Positions 18,702 through 27,855 of a DNA stretch of 64,000 nucleotides are shown piece after piece. The notes under the pieces were generated by a model. That model had not been told where the DNA came from. It saw nothing but the letters and a program-made list of their open reading frames with translations, and made no database searches. The DNA is from Guyparkeria sp. SCN-R1. GTDB lineage: Bacteria > Pseudomonadota > Gammaproteobacteria > Halothiobacillales > Halothiobacillaceae. The translations under genes were made by a program, and so were the position numbers. Each line of letters opens with the position of its first letter. Positions within the stretch are counted from its first letter, which is position 1. The stretch is from assembly GCF_003932495.1 (NCBI RefSeq), contig NZ_QZMT01000001.1, positions 186,001 through 250,000 on the forward strand, given 5' to 3'.

Positions 18702-19304
18702 ATGGACATCAGCAAACCGATGAGTCGCCCGTTTATCCGCTCATTTCCCTCGTTTCGCGTCATGGCCGTGGTTTCAGCCGGGCTATTCCTGGCCGCCTGT
18801 GCCCCGATGACCCCGCCGCCGGGCTCTTCCGAGCCGCGCTCTGAACCGGCGCCCGCGCCTGAACCAGAGGTGCGCTCGACCCCCCTGTCCACACCGGATA
18901 TCCAGGAAGAGGCGCTGCCTACGGATCGCCAGGAGGAATCGAGTGAACCGGCTACCTCGCCGGCTGTGCTCGCCCTGGTGGAGCAGGCCGACCAGCGCCG
19001 TGAATCGGGCGATCTGGCCGGGGCACAATCGACCCTGGAGCGGGCCGTGCAGATCGAACCCAGCAATGCACGACTGTGGCTGGATCTCGCCCAGTTGCGT
19101 CTGGCGCAGAACCAGCCCGAGCAGGCCGAGCAATTGGCCCTGCGGGCCGTCGAGCACGCCCGGGACAACCGCACCCTGTCGGCCGCCTGGCAACTGGTGG
19201 CCAAGGCCCGTCGTGCTCAGGGCGACGAGGCCGGTGCCCGTGAGGCCGAAGAACGTGCCGGAAGCGAGTCGGCCCGACGTGCCGAGGGTGCCCGCGCGGC
19301 ATGA
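18702..19304 (+). CDS. lpoP: TPR lipoprotein, likely PBP1b activator (LpoP-like)
   Basis: 200 aa (ATG 18702; 194 aa if ATG 18720 is used). A lipobox LAAC (Cys33 from the first Met) predicts an outer-membrane lipoprotein because the residue after Cys is Ala. A long Pro/Glu/Ser-rich linker (about 36-85) is followed by tetratricopeptide-like helices (about 86-185; ESGDLAGAQSTLERAVQIEP, LWLDLAQLRLAQNQPEQAEQ). LpoP of Pseudomonas aeruginosa, a TPR lipoprotein encoded beside ponB, activates PBP1b; the same architecture beside mrcB here supports that role by inference. The stop overlaps the yoaA start by 4 bases. An AGGT-type ribosome site is 8 bases before 18702. Confidence 0.75.
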   Translation: MDISKPMSRPFIRSFPSFRVMAVVSAGLFLAACAPMTPPPGSSEPRSEPAPAPEPEVRSTPLSTPDIQEEALPTDRQEESSEPATSPAVLALVEQADQRRESGDLAGAQSTLERAVQIEPSNARLWLDLAQLRLAQNQPEQAEQLALRAVEHARDNRTLSAAWQLVAKARRAQGDEAGAREAEERAGSESARRAEGARAA

Positions 19305-21334
19305 CCGAGGCGAGCCGCCGGAGTCAGCTGGGGCTCGATGACGTCTTCGGCCCCGGGGGGAGGCTGGCCGGGGCCTTCGAGGGCTATCAACCCCGCGCGG
19401 GTCAGCGGCGGATGGCCGAGCTGATCCGTGATTCGATCAATGATCAGCACACGCTGGTCCTTGAGGCGGGCACCGGCGTGGGCAAGACCTTCGGCTATCT
19501 CGCGCCGGTGCTGCTTTCGGGCAAGCGCGCGCTGATTTCCACTGGCACCAAGCACCTGCAGGATCAGCTGTTCGACCGTGATCTGCCGCGTCTGCGCGAC
19601 CTGCTGGGAGTCAAGGCCAAGGTGGCGCTGCTCAAGGGGCGGGCGAACTACCTGTGCAAGTATCGCCTCGAACTGGCCGACGAGCAGGCCCGTCTGCCGC
19701 GACGCGATGATGCCCGGGCACTTGCCCGCATCCGGGACTGGGCGACCCGCACCATCGATGGCGACCGCGCCGATTGCGCCGGCGTCGGCGACGATCACGA
19801 GATCTGGCCACTGGTCACCTCGACCAACGACAATTGCCTGGGTCGCGAATGCCCGCTGTACGACGAGTGCTTCGTAGTCAAGGCACGGGAGAAGGCACAG
19901 AAGGCCGACATCGTGGTGATCAATCACCACCTGTTCTGCGCCGATCTGGCCCTGCGCCAGACCGGTTTTGCCGAACTGCTGCCCGAGACCGACGTGGTGG
20001 TGCTCGACGAGGCCCACCAGGTGCCGGAAATCGCCTCGATGTTTTTCGGCGAGGCGATCGGATCGCGCCAGCTGCGCGATCTGGCCGCCGATACCCGTGC
20101 CGAGCAGAAACACGAGGCCCGCGACCAGCCGGGGCTGGCCGAGGCGGCCGATACCCTCAAGGGGACGACCGACCCGGTGCTAGAGGCCCTGGCACGCATC
20201 GACAACGAGCGCCTTCCCTGGGCGGAGCTGGCCGACGAGGCAAGCGTTACCGAGGCACTCGATCGCCTGGGTGACGCTCTCGACGGGCTGGTGAAGGAAC
20301 TGGAGATTGCCGCGCCGCGGGGCAAGGGTTTGCAGGCACTGCTTGGCCGGGCACAGGGTCTGCGCGATGAACTCACCGCCTTCCGCGAGGGCAAGGCGGA
20401 GACCCAAGGCCACGCGGTGCGCTGGGTGGAACGCCGCACCCGCTCGTTCACCCTGCACACCACGCCGGTCAACGCCGCCGGGCAGCTCAAATCGCATGTC
20501 GAATCGGCGCCGCGAGCCTGGATCATGACGTCGGCGACGCTTGCCGCCGGCTCGGACTTCAGCCACTTCACCCGCCGCATGAACCTCGATGACGCCCGCT
20601 GCGAGCAGGTCGAGTCGCCGTTCGACTTCCCCAACCAGGCCGTGCTCTACCTGCCGCCGAACCTGCCCGAACCTGTCGGGCCGGGCGGGGCGCGCGAGCA
20701 CACGCTCGCGTCATTGCGGGCGGTCTACCCGCTCTTGAAGGCCAGCGGAGGGCGGGCCTTTCTGCTGTTCACCTCCCACCGGGCATTGAAGCTCGCTGCC
20801 GAGACGCTCGGCGAGCATCTGACCGAATTGCCACTGTTCGTGCAGGGCACACAGGCCAAGTCGGCCTTGCTGGAGGCGTTTCGCGAGGCCGGTAACGGTG
20901 TGTTGCTCGGCACGCAGAGCTTCTGGGAAGGGGTGGACGTGCGCGGCGAGGCGCTGTCGCTGGTGATGATTGACCGCATTCCGTTTGCTGCACCCGGCGA
21001 TCCCGTGCGCGCCGCCCGCGAGCAACGCCTGAAGGACAAGGGGCTGGTGCCGTTCATGCACATGGCACTGCCGGAGGCGATCATCACACTCAAGCAGGGC
21101 GTCGGCCGGTTGATCCGTGACACCGCCGATACCGGTGTGATGGTCTTGTGCGATCCGCGCCTGCAGTCCAAGGGTTATGGCCGCACCATCCTCGATGCCC
21201 TGCCGCCGATGCGACGTACCCGTGATGGTCGCGTGGCGCGCGACATGCTGCTTCGCCCGGTGGAACCCCCGATCAAAGACCCGAGCGAAACACCGACTGA
21301 ATCCTTGGCCGAGGGTAGCGAAAACACGATTTGA
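19301..21334 (+). CDS. yoaA: DinG/YoaA-family ATP-dependent DNA helicase
   Basis: 677 aa XPD-like superfamily 2 helicase. Walker A is EAGTGVGKT (about 52-60) and motif II is DEAH (about 235). Between them lie four cysteines typical of a 4Fe-4S domain: one in GRANYLC, then DNC, REC and DEC within about 75 residues. C-terminal motifs include LGTQSFWEGVDVRGEALS and QGVGRLIRD. YoaA works in DNA damage tolerance with the polymerase III chi subunit in E. coli. Length and lack of the N-terminal differences of DinG favour YoaA. It is translationally coupled to the lipoprotein gene upstream. Confidence 0.88.
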   Translation: MTEASRRSQLGLDDVFGPGGRLAGAFEGYQPRAGQRRMAELIRDSINDQHTLVLEAGTGVGKTFGYLAPVLLSGKRALISTGTKHLQDQLFDRDLPRLRDLLGVKAKVALLKGRANYLCKYRLELADEQARLPRRDDARALARIRDWATRTIDGDRADCAGVGDDHEIWPLVTSTNDNCLGRECPLYDECFVVKAREKAQKADIVVINHHLFCADLALRQTGFAELLPETDVVVLDEAHQVPEIASMFFGEAIGSRQLRDLAADTRAEQKHEARDQPGLAEAADTLKGTTDPVLEALARIDNERLPWAELADEASVTEALDRLGDALDGLVKELEIAAPRGKGLQALLGRAQGLRDELTAFREGKAETQGHAVRWVERRTRSFTLHTTPVNAAGQLKSHVESAPRAWIMTSATLAAGSDFSHFTRRMNLDDARCEQVESPFDFPNQAVLYLPPNLPEPVGPGGAREHTLASLRAVYPLLKASGGRAFLLFTSHRALKLAAETLGEHLTELPLFVQGTQAKSALLEAFREAGNGVLLGTQSFWEGVDVRGEALSLVMIDRIPFAAPGDPVRAAREQRLKDKGLVPFMHMALPEAIITLKQGVGRLIRDTADTGVMVLCDPRLQSKGYGRTILDALPPMRRTRDGRVARDMLLRPVEPPIKDPSETPTESLAEGSENTI

Positions 21335-21488
21335 CGCCACTCGACGCCGCCACATCGGCGTGATTGGTGTATCAGTCTTACATTAACTGAGTGCGCCACT
21401 GCGTTGCGTGTATCGGCCCAGCTGCATACCATCCGCCCATTCGTCCCAGCCAGGGAGGCGCAGCGGATTGGTTCACGGTTATCGCGAA

Positions 21489-24059
21489 ATGTCTCGCATG
21501 CGCACCATCAAGTCGTTCATCCTCGCGATGTCCCTGCTCGTCTCGCTGCTGTTCTTCGGCGGGGCCTACCTGATCGTCTCCGGTATCTTCAACCAGTCCG
21601 TGCAGCAGAGCGCGCTCAAGGACTCGGATCTGCTGGCTCGCTCGACCTTCGCCTCCATGTACCAGCTGATGAGCACCGGCTGGACCCGCGAGCAGCTTGA
21701 GGGCTTCGTCGAGGCCAATCGCCAGGCGCTGGCCGGCAGCGGCTACGATCTCGAGATCTACCGTGGCCCCGTGGTCGCCGAGCAGTACGGCCAGATCGAC
21801 CAGGCCCCGATCGACGACTCGGTGGCGGCGGTTTTCGATTCCGGGCGCACCCTCGAGCACGTCGAGGAACATTCGGTGCGCTATACCTTCCCGCTTACTG
21901 CCGAGGCCAAGTGCCTGGCCTGCCATGCCACGGCCGAGGAAGGCGACGTGCTGGGCGTGATCGACGTCGAGCAGGATTTCTCTGCCGCGATCGCCGAGGC
22001 GCGGGACAACTTTTTCTTCTGGCTGATCCTGCTCGCCCCGCTGCCGATCATCGGCGCCGGGCTGATCACGGTGTTCGTCAACCGGCGCATTACCCGCTCG
22101 GTCGAGCTGCTCGAAGAGAACGCCGCGAAGGTCAACCGCGTCGCTGACCTGCGCAATCTCTCGCTCGGCGACACCGACCTGGGTTTCGACGAGCTCAACC
22201 GCGTGTTCCGGAGCTTCGAGGAGCTGGTGGGCAAGTTCCGTAGCGTGGCGGTCGATCGCGACCTGCTCGAGTTCGAGATCAAGCTCCTGGAGAAGTTCAT
22301 CATCACCTCGGAGGTGGTGCGCGACTGGCACGACTACATCTGCCGGTTGATGACGGATATCAACGAGGTGATCGAGACCTATACGCTGTTCTCGATCTTC
22401 AAGGTCGACGACGAGCTGTTCGACCTGGACGTGTTCTGGCGGTCGCCACCCTCGGAGGATAGCCGCAAGCTGCTCGAGCGGGCGGTGCGCGAACACATGG
22501 CCGACCACCCCAACTTAAGCGACGCGACGCTGGTGCATATCAACCACCACGTCGCCGATCACGATGGTCCACCGATCGAGCTCGACGAATCTGACGTGCG
22601 GGTGCAGGTGAAATCCCTGCTGGTGGACTCGCCCAAGATCGGCGGCATCGTTGGCATCGGCGTGCAGGCCGAGACGGTCAACGACGAAACGCGTCTGCTG
22701 GTGATCGAGAGCGTGCTCTCGACGTTGCTGAACGTGGTCGGCTCGGTAAAGGCGATCTTCAAGTACACGCGGGATCTCGAGTACTACGCGACCCGTGACC
22801 CGCTCACCAACCTCTATAATCAGCGCGTGTTCTGGGAGCTGATCGGCTACGAGATCGACCGGGCCCAGCGCCACGACCAGCGCTTTGCGTTGCTGCTGAT
22901 CGACCTGGACAACTTCAAGCTGATCAACGACAGCTACGGTCACGCCTTCGGCGATTCCTTCCTCAAGGCCTTCGCCGATGCCATCGGCAAGGGGCTCAAG
23001 CGCGGTGACATCTTCGCCCGTTACGGTGGTGACGAGTTCGTGGTGGTGCTGCCGGAAACCGACCTGGAAAAGGCCTGCGTGACGGCGAACCGTGTGCTCG
23101 CCGAGACGGACGGCATCGTGTTGTTCGCGCCGGATGGCGAGCCGGTGTCGGCCTCGGTGTCCATCGGCATCGCGGTCTACCCGGAACACGCGCGTGAGCC
23201 CAAGGATCTGTTCCTGTTCGCCGACAACATGATGTACAAGGCCAAGGCCGAGGGTAAGGCGCGGGTGGCGGTGCCGAGCGAGGAGGACGTCATGGACGTG
23301 TTCCGCTCGATCAGCGAGAAGGGGCTGACCATCCTGCGTGCGGTCGAGGAAAAGCGCATCGTGCCGTACTTCCAGCCGATCCTCGCCACCGGGCCGGATC
23401 GTATCGAGGCGGTCGAGGTGCTCTCGCGCATCGATTTGGGCGACACCATCATGGGCGCTTCCGAGTTCATCGAGATCGCCGAGAAGATGGGCGTAATCGA
23501 CCGCATCGATTACATCATGATCGAGAAGACGCTAGCCGAGGTAAGTGCCAGCGGCTTTGACGGCATGGTGTTCATCAACCTCTCGCCGCGGGCGCTGGTG
23601 CTCTCCGAGTTCATCCCGACCGTCCGCAAGATCGTGGAGGAGGCCGGTGTGGAAAAGTCGCGCATCGTCTTCGAGCTGACCGAGCGCGACACGGTCAAGA
23701 ACATCCAGCTGCTGGAGAAATTCGTCCAGGAACTGCGGCTGGAGGGCTTCAAGTTCGCGATCGACGACTTCGGCTCGGGCTTCTCCTCGTTCCACTATCT
23801 CAAGCACTTCCCGATCGATTTCCTGAAGATCGAGGGCGACTTTGTGCTCAATCTGCTGGAGGACTCGCGCGACCGCGCCTTCGTGCGCCTGATCGCCGAA
23901 CTCTCGCGCGAGCTCAAGATCCACACGGTCGCCGAGTTCGTGGAAAGCGAAGAGGTACTCGAGCAGGTGCGCGCACTCGGCATCGACTATGCACAGGGTT
24001 TTCTGATCGGCCGACCGGCCCCTTCACCAATGCGCTACCTGCCGGCGACGGCTGAGTAG
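21489..24059 (+). CDS. GGDEF/EAL protein with a periplasmic c-type haem sensor
   Basis: About 856 aa from ATG 21489; an upstream in-frame GTG at 21408 would add an unlikely 27 residues. Order: TM helix (about 5-30), periplasmic domain of the Tll0287/DUF3365 type with CLACH (C142, C145, H146), second TM (about 175-200), a cytosolic linker resembling a degenerate GAF-like fold, GGDEF (YGGDEFVVVLPETD) and EAL. The EAL core keeps its acidic and lysine residues (EVLSR, INLSP, ELTE, IDDFGSG, LKIEGDF), so both domains look competent. CxxCH in an exported domain predicts covalent haem, making this a candidate redox or gas sensor controlling cyclic di-GMP. Monocistronic. Ligand is unknown. Confidence 0.88.
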   Translation: MSRMRTIKSFILAMSLLVSLLFFGGAYLIVSGIFNQSVQQSALKDSDLLARSTFASMYQLMSTGWTREQLEGFVEANRQALAGSGYDLEIYRGPVVAEQYGQIDQAPIDDSVAAVFDSGRTLEHVEEHSVRYTFPLTAEAKCLACHATAEEGDVLGVIDVEQDFSAAIAEARDNFFFWLILLAPLPIIGAGLITVFVNRRITRSVELLEENAAKVNRVADLRNLSLGDTDLGFDELNRVFRSFEELVGKFRSVAVDRDLLEFEIKLLEKFIITSEVVRDWHDYICRLMTDINEVIETYTLFSIFKVDDELFDLDVFWRSPPSEDSRKLLERAVREHMADHPNLSDATLVHINHHVADHDGPPIELDESDVRVQVKSLLVDSPKIGGIVGIGVQAETVNDETRLLVIESVLSTLLNVVGSVKAIFKYTRDLEYYATRDPLTNLYNQRVFWELIGYEIDRAQRHDQRFALLLIDLDNFKLINDSYGHAFGDSFLKAFADAIGKGLKRGDIFARYGGDEFVVVLPETDLEKACVTANRVLAETDGIVLFAPDGEPVSASVSIGIAVYPEHAREPKDLFLFADNMMYKAKAEGKARVAVPSEEDVMDVFRSISEKGLTILRAVEEKRIVPYFQPILATGPDRIEAVEVLSRIDLGDTIMGASEFIEIAEKMGVIDRIDYIMIEKTLAEVSASGFDGMVFINLSPRALVLSEFIPTVRKIVEEAGVEKSRIVFELTERDTVKNIQLLEKFVQELRLEGFKFAIDDFGSGFSSFHYLKHFPIDFLKIEGDFVLNLLEDSRDRAFVRLIAELSRELKIHTVAEFVESEEVLEQVRALGIDYAQGFLIGRPAPSPMRYLPATAE

Positions 24060-24187
24060 GGTGGCGGCGCCGGGCGCGATCGAGTCAGCCTGGTGAGTGG
24101 CTTGGTGAGCGGCCTGGTTGAGGCGGCCGTTGAGTCGGTCTGGGGCGCATGCGACAATCGCGCCTTTCCCCGCACGTGACACGTCCC

Positions 24188-25048
24188 ATGACTGCAAGAA
24201 TCCTCGACGGGCGAGCCGTCGGCGCCACCGTGCGCGCCGGGCTTGCCGAGACGATCGCCGCCTTCACCGAGAATGGCCACCGGCCGCCCGGTCTGGCGGT
24301 GGTGCAGGTGGGCGGTGATCCGGCCTCATCGGTCTACGTCGCCAACAAGCGCAAGGCCTGCGCCAAGCTCGGCATCGCCTCGTTCTCGCACGACCTGGAC
24401 GAGACGATCAGTCAGGGCGAACTCGATGCGCTGGTTGACGAGCTCAATGCCGACGAGCGCATCGACGGCATCCTGGTGCAACTGCCGCTGCCGGAGCACC
24501 TGAGCGCCGACTCGATCATCAACCGCATCGACCCGGACAAGGACGTCGATGGCTTTCACCCCACCAACATCGGCCGGCTCGCGATCCGTCAGCCCGGTCT
24601 GCGCCCTTGCACGCCCTACGGGGTGATGCGGCTGCTCGAGGAGACCGGTCGCGACCTGCACGGCATGGAGGCCGTGGTGGTGGGCGCCTCGAACATCGTC
24701 GGGCGGCCGATGGCGCTCGAATTGCTGCTGGGCGGGGCGACTGTCACCGTGTGTCATCGCTTTACGCAGGATCTGGCCGCGCACGTGCGCCGTGCCGACC
24801 TGGTGGTGGTTGCCGCCGGCAAGCCGGGACTGGTCAAGGGCGAGTGGATCAAGGACGGGGCGATCGTGATCGATGTCGGCATTCATCGTCGTGAGGACGG
24901 CACGCTGCATGGCGATGTCGACTTCGAGGCAGCCGCCGAGCGGGCTGGATTCATCACGCCGGTGCCTGGCGGGGTGGGGCCGATGACCATCGCCATGCTG
25001 ATGCACAACACGGTCACGTCCTGGCGTGGTCGGCTGGGGCTGGATTGA
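24188..25048 (+). CDS. folD: Bifunctional methylenetetrahydrofolate dehydrogenase/cyclohydrolase
   Basis: 286 aa from ATG 24188. It interconverts 5,10-methylene- and 10-formyl-tetrahydrofolate with NADP+. Signature features are [17 protein letters not shown] (catalytic Tyr/Lys region), [22 protein letters not shown], and the NADP site [18 protein letters not shown], then [15 protein letters not shown] at the end. Length matches the family (about 285). The end overlaps the region before the rnt start, which lies 8 bases after the stop, so the two genes are probably co-transcribed. Confidence 0.97.
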   Translation: MTARILDGRAVGATVRAGLAETIAAFTENGHRPPGLAVVQVGGDPASSVYVANKRKACAKLGIASFSHDLDETISQGELDALVDELNADERIDGILVQLPLPEHLSADSIINRIDPDKDVDGFHPTNIGRLAIRQPGLRPCTPYGVMRLLEETGRDLHGMEAVVVGASNIVGRPMALELLLGGATVTVCHRFTQDLAAHVRRADLVVVAAGKPGLVKGEWIKDGAIVIDVGIHRREDGTLHGDVDFEAAAERAGFITPVPGGVGPMTIAMLMHNTVTSWRGRLGLD

Positions 25049-25055
25049 GCGCCCG

Positions 25056-25718
25056 ATGAGCGAGGCTTCTACCGAACAGCCCGACTGGACCATCGCGCGC
25101 CGCTTTCGTGGCTTCGTGCCGGTGGTCGTCGACGTCGAGACCGGTGGGCTGGACCCGCAGGGGCACGCCCTGCTGGAACTGGCGGCCGTGCTACTGGATG
25201 TCGACGAGCACGGTCGACTCTATCCCACCGAGGAGATTGCCGTCTCAGTGCATCCCAGCGCCTTGACGGTGGTCGACCCCGTCTCGATCAAGATCCACGG
25301 AATCGATCCCTCGGATCCGGAACGTGAAGCGGTGGAAGAGCGAGCCGCGCTGGATGCCTTCTTCCGCCCGATCCGTCGGCAGGTGAAAGCACTGAATGCA
25401 CGCCGCGCCATCCTGGTCGGTCACAACGCGCCGTTCGACCTGGCGGTGGTCAAGGCCGCCTGCGAACGCACCGGCTACAAGCGCAACCCCTTCCACCCGT
25501 TCTCCACGCTCGACACGGTCACGGCCGCTGCCGTGGCCATCGGCGAGACCGTGCTGGCCAAGGCCTGCACCGCCGCGGGCTTCGACTGGGACAACAGTCG
25601 CGCCCACGGCGCGCTCTACGACGCGCAGAAGACCGCCGAACTGTTCTGCCACATTACCAACCGGCTCTCCACCGAGAATGGTCGGGCGGCGCTGCGGGTG
25701 CGTGAGCCGGTCAAGTAG
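25056..25718 (+). CDS. rnt: Ribonuclease T
   Basis: 220 aa DEDD-family 3'-5' exoribonuclease. Motifs: RGFVPVVVDVETGGLD (first Asp and Glu), LVGHNAPFDLAVV, and the C-terminal AHGALYDAQKTAEL (His and Asp). The opening phrase RRFRGFVPVVVDVETGG is diagnostic of RNase T. It trims 3' ends of tRNA and other stable RNAs and is largely restricted to gammaproteobacteria, which supports the taxonomic guess. ATG 25056 chosen because the extension to 25026 overlaps folD and is not conserved-looking. Confidence 0.95.
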   Translation: MSEASTEQPDWTIARRFRGFVPVVVDVETGGLDPQGHALLELAAVLLDVDEHGRLYPTEEIAVSVHPSALTVVDPVSIKIHGIDPSDPEREAVEERAALDAFFRPIRRQVKALNARRAILVGHNAPFDLAVVKAACERTGYKRNPFHPFSTLDTVTAAAVAIGETVLAKACTAAGFDWDNSRAHGALYDAQKTAELFCHITNRLSTENGRAALRVREPVK

Positions 25719-25773
25719 GGTCGGCTCAGCCCGGTCTTCCCAGGCCCATCCTGCTTGCATCCATTGGTCGAGC

Positions 25774-26664
25774 TCAGTCGGTCGACGTGTCGCGCGCCTC
25801 GGGATCGGCTTCATTCTTACGCCGCACCACGTTGAGCGTGATCCGTCCGCGGCCCTGTGAGGCTTCATCGCCCTCGAAACGCTTGTGAATCGTCACGGAT
25901 TCCTCGGCCGTGGAACCGGCTTCGGCATGCACGTAGCGCTCACCAATAGGAACCTGCAATGGCGAGGTATCCTGCGTGGCGTGTGCGATTGCGCTGCGGG
26001 CGATGGCATCCAGCTCGGCCGGCGTGATGTCGACCACCACATTGAGATCACGCACCGCGGCCTGCAGGTGCTTGGACGTCAGCGGCGGAGCCGGGGGCTC
26101 GTCCCACCGGGCCAGGCCGATCGGGTAGCGCCGCCACGGGAACGGGTAATTCGCGATCACAGCGATCAGAAACAGGATCGCGGTGTTCGCCAGCACCGGC
26201 ACGGCCAGGTAGAGATACCCCAGCTCATGTACCGGCGCACCGCCGATCACGGCGATCAGGGCGGTCGCCCCACCGGGCGGGTGTACGCAGCGCAGCAGCT
26301 GCATCGCCGCGATCGCACCACCGACGGCGACACCGGCGGCCAGAGCCGGGTCGGGGATCCAAATGGCGGCACTGACCCCGACCATCGCGGAGACGATCTG
26401 GCCGCCGAACACCGGCCAAGGCTGTGACAGCGCCCCGTGCGGGACGGCGAACAGCAGCACCGCCGCCGCGCCCATCGAGCCGACCATCAGGACTGCCGCC
26501 CACGGACCGGCGACCCAACTGGTGAGGGCGTAGACCGCCCAGATTCCCACCAGGGCGGCGATCCCGGCAATCACCACTTCGCGCCAGCCGACTCGTGTCG
26601 TGCCGGGGCCGATGAAGTTCTGCATTTGCGTCAGGGCGCGCCTGACTGGGGACTCTCGTGTCAT
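25774..26664 (-). CDS. HPP family membrane protein
   Basis: 296 aa from ATG 26664. Four to five hydrophobic segments occupy about 25-175, with the family motif CVHPPGGATAL (about 133-143) that names the HPP family. Some HPP proteins take part in nitrite transport in plastids and cyanobacteria; the bacterial role is mostly unknown. A hydrophilic C-terminal portion of about 120 residues (from PIGLARWDEP on) is presumably cytosolic. The gene converges with rnt and stands alone; no nitrogen-assimilation genes are beside it. Confidence 0.85.
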   Translation of the reverse strand: MTRESPVRRALTQMQNFIGPGTTRVGWREVVIAGIAALVGIWAVYALTSWVAGPWAAVLMVGSMGAAAVLLFAVPHGALSQPWPVFGGQIVSAMVGVSAAIWIPDPALAAGVAVGGAIAAMQLLRCVHPPGGATALIAVIGGAPVHELGYLYLAVPVLANTAILFLIAVIANYPFPWRRYPIGLARWDEPPAPPLTSKHLQAAVRDLNVVVDITPAELDAIARSAIAHATQDTSPLQVPIGERYVHAEAGSTAEESVTIHKRFEGDEASQGRGRITLNVVRRKNEADPEARDTSTD

Positions 26665-26748
26665 GCGGCTGTTACCTGCAACCAGTGGCGGGGGGAAAAG
26701 ACGCGCGGATTCTACCGCCCTTGCCCCGTGATGGTGCAACCGACCGGA

Positions 26749-26776
26749 TTGACGGCGCGCGGGCCGAGCGGATAAA
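26749..26776 (+). promoter_or_regulatory. Promoter of the metal ABC importer
   Basis: TTGACG (26749-26754) and GATAAA (26771-26776) separated by 16 bases. The predicted start of transcription falls at about 26783, inside the palindrome that follows, so a bound repressor would block initiation. Confidence 0.5.
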
Positions 26777-26780
26777 GTTG

Positions 26781-26802
26781 AAAGTTAGTCTTGACTAACT
26801 TT
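26781..26802. promoter_or_regulatory. Perfect 22-bp palindrome, likely metalloregulator operator
   Basis: AAAGTTAGTC (26781-26790), a TT centre, and GACTAACTTT (26793-26802). An A/T-rich palindrome of this size before a Mn/Zn ABC importer fits DtxR/MntR-type repression (established for such importers; the actual regulator here is inferred). Confidence 0.7.
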
Positions 26803-26883
26803 GACGGGGACGGCTTCATGCGGGTAGACGAGGGGGCAGCGGTTCGGCCGTTGGCCTGGCGGACGACATGCCGAGAAGTGGCC

Positions 26884-27855
26884 ATGCAACGCGTGCTCAC
26901 GGCGGTGCTGGCCCTCGGGGCGGCGCTCGCCTTGCTGCTGATGCCCCCCTCGGCGAGTGGCGCCGACCAGCGCCTGTCGGTGGTGGCGACCACCGGGATG
27001 ATCGCTGATGCGGTACGTGAAATCGGGGGCGACCAGGTCCAGGTGGATGGCCTGATGGGCCCGGGCATCGACCCGCACAGCTACCGTCAGACCCGCAGTG
27101 ACATCGTCGCCATGACACGCGCCGACTTGGTTCTCTGGCATGGCCTGTACCTTGAGGCGCAGATGGAGGAATTCCTGCAGCGACTGATCAAGCGTCAGAC
27201 CGTGGTCGCCGTGGCCGAGGAGCTCGATCGGGACCGGTTGCTCGGTCACGAGGATTATGACGACAAGCGCGATCCGCACGTCTGGATGGACCCGGCGCTC
27301 TGGGCCGACGTGGTTGCCACGGTGCGTGATGCCATGATCGAGGCGCGCCCCGATCTCGAAGCGATTTTCCGCGCGCGGGCGACCGATTACATCGAGCGAG
27401 TCGAGCGGTTGGGCCAGTGGGCCACCGAGGTCACGTCGAGCGTGCCGGTCGAGTCGCGCGTGCTGCTGACCGCTCACGACGCCTTTGCCTATTTCGGTCG
27501 CGCCCACGACTTCGAGGTGATCGGTATCCAGGGCATATCGACCGAATCCGAGGCCGGGCTGCGCCGCATTCGCGACCTGGTCGACCTGTTGGTCGAGCGC
27601 GAGATTGCGGCGGTGTTCGTGGAGAGCTCGGTTTCGGAACGCAATATCCGCGCCCTCGTGGAGGGAGCGGCCTCACGCGGGCACGAGGTGCGCATCGCCG
27701 GCACACTCTACTCCGATGCCATGGGTCCGGCGGATCGTTACGAGGGGACGTACATCGGCATGATCGACCACAACATCACCACCATCGTCCGTGCCCTCGG
27801 TGGCGAGGCACCCGCCGGTGGCATGCAGGGCCGCCTGACGGAGGCTGCACCGTGA
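26884..27855 (+). CDS. Metal (Mn/Zn/Fe) ABC transporter substrate-binding protein
   Basis: About 323 aa from ATG 26884, preceded by GAGAAG and starting directly with a signal peptide (MQRVLTAVLALGAALALLL, cleavage near ASGADQ). ATGs and a TTG upstream (26791, 26818) would bury the signal. It is a cluster A-I (TroA/PsaA/ZnuA) binding protein: IDPHSYR and DPHVWMDP carry two metal-ligand His residues and ESSVSE and LYSDAM the later acidic ligands. No His-rich loop is present, which favours Mn or Fe over Zn as in ZnuA. Four overlapping or adjacent genes form the importer; regulation likely through the palindrome at 26781-26802. Confidence 0.92.
   Translation: MQRVLTAVLALGAALALLLMPPSASGADQRLSVVATTGMIADAVREIGGDQVQVDGLMGPGIDPHSYRQTRSDIVAMTRADLVLWHGLYLEAQMEEFLQRLIKRQTVVAVAEELDRDRLLGHEDYDDKRDPHVWMDPALWADVVATVRDAMIEARPDLEAIFRARATDYIERVERLGQWATEVTSSVPVESRVLLTAHDAFAYFGRAHDFEVIGIQGISTESEAGLRRIRDLVDLLVEREIAAVFVESSVSERNIRALVEGAASRGHEVRIAGTLYSDAMGPADRYEGTYIGMIDHNITTIVRALGGEAPAGGMQGRLTEAAP

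Noticed and set aside
16286-19204. Very long open frame on the minus strand opposite mrcB and the lipoprotein gene
   Set aside because: It mirrors GC-rich codon structure of genuine genes on the other strand, has no family motif, and mrcB is unambiguous.
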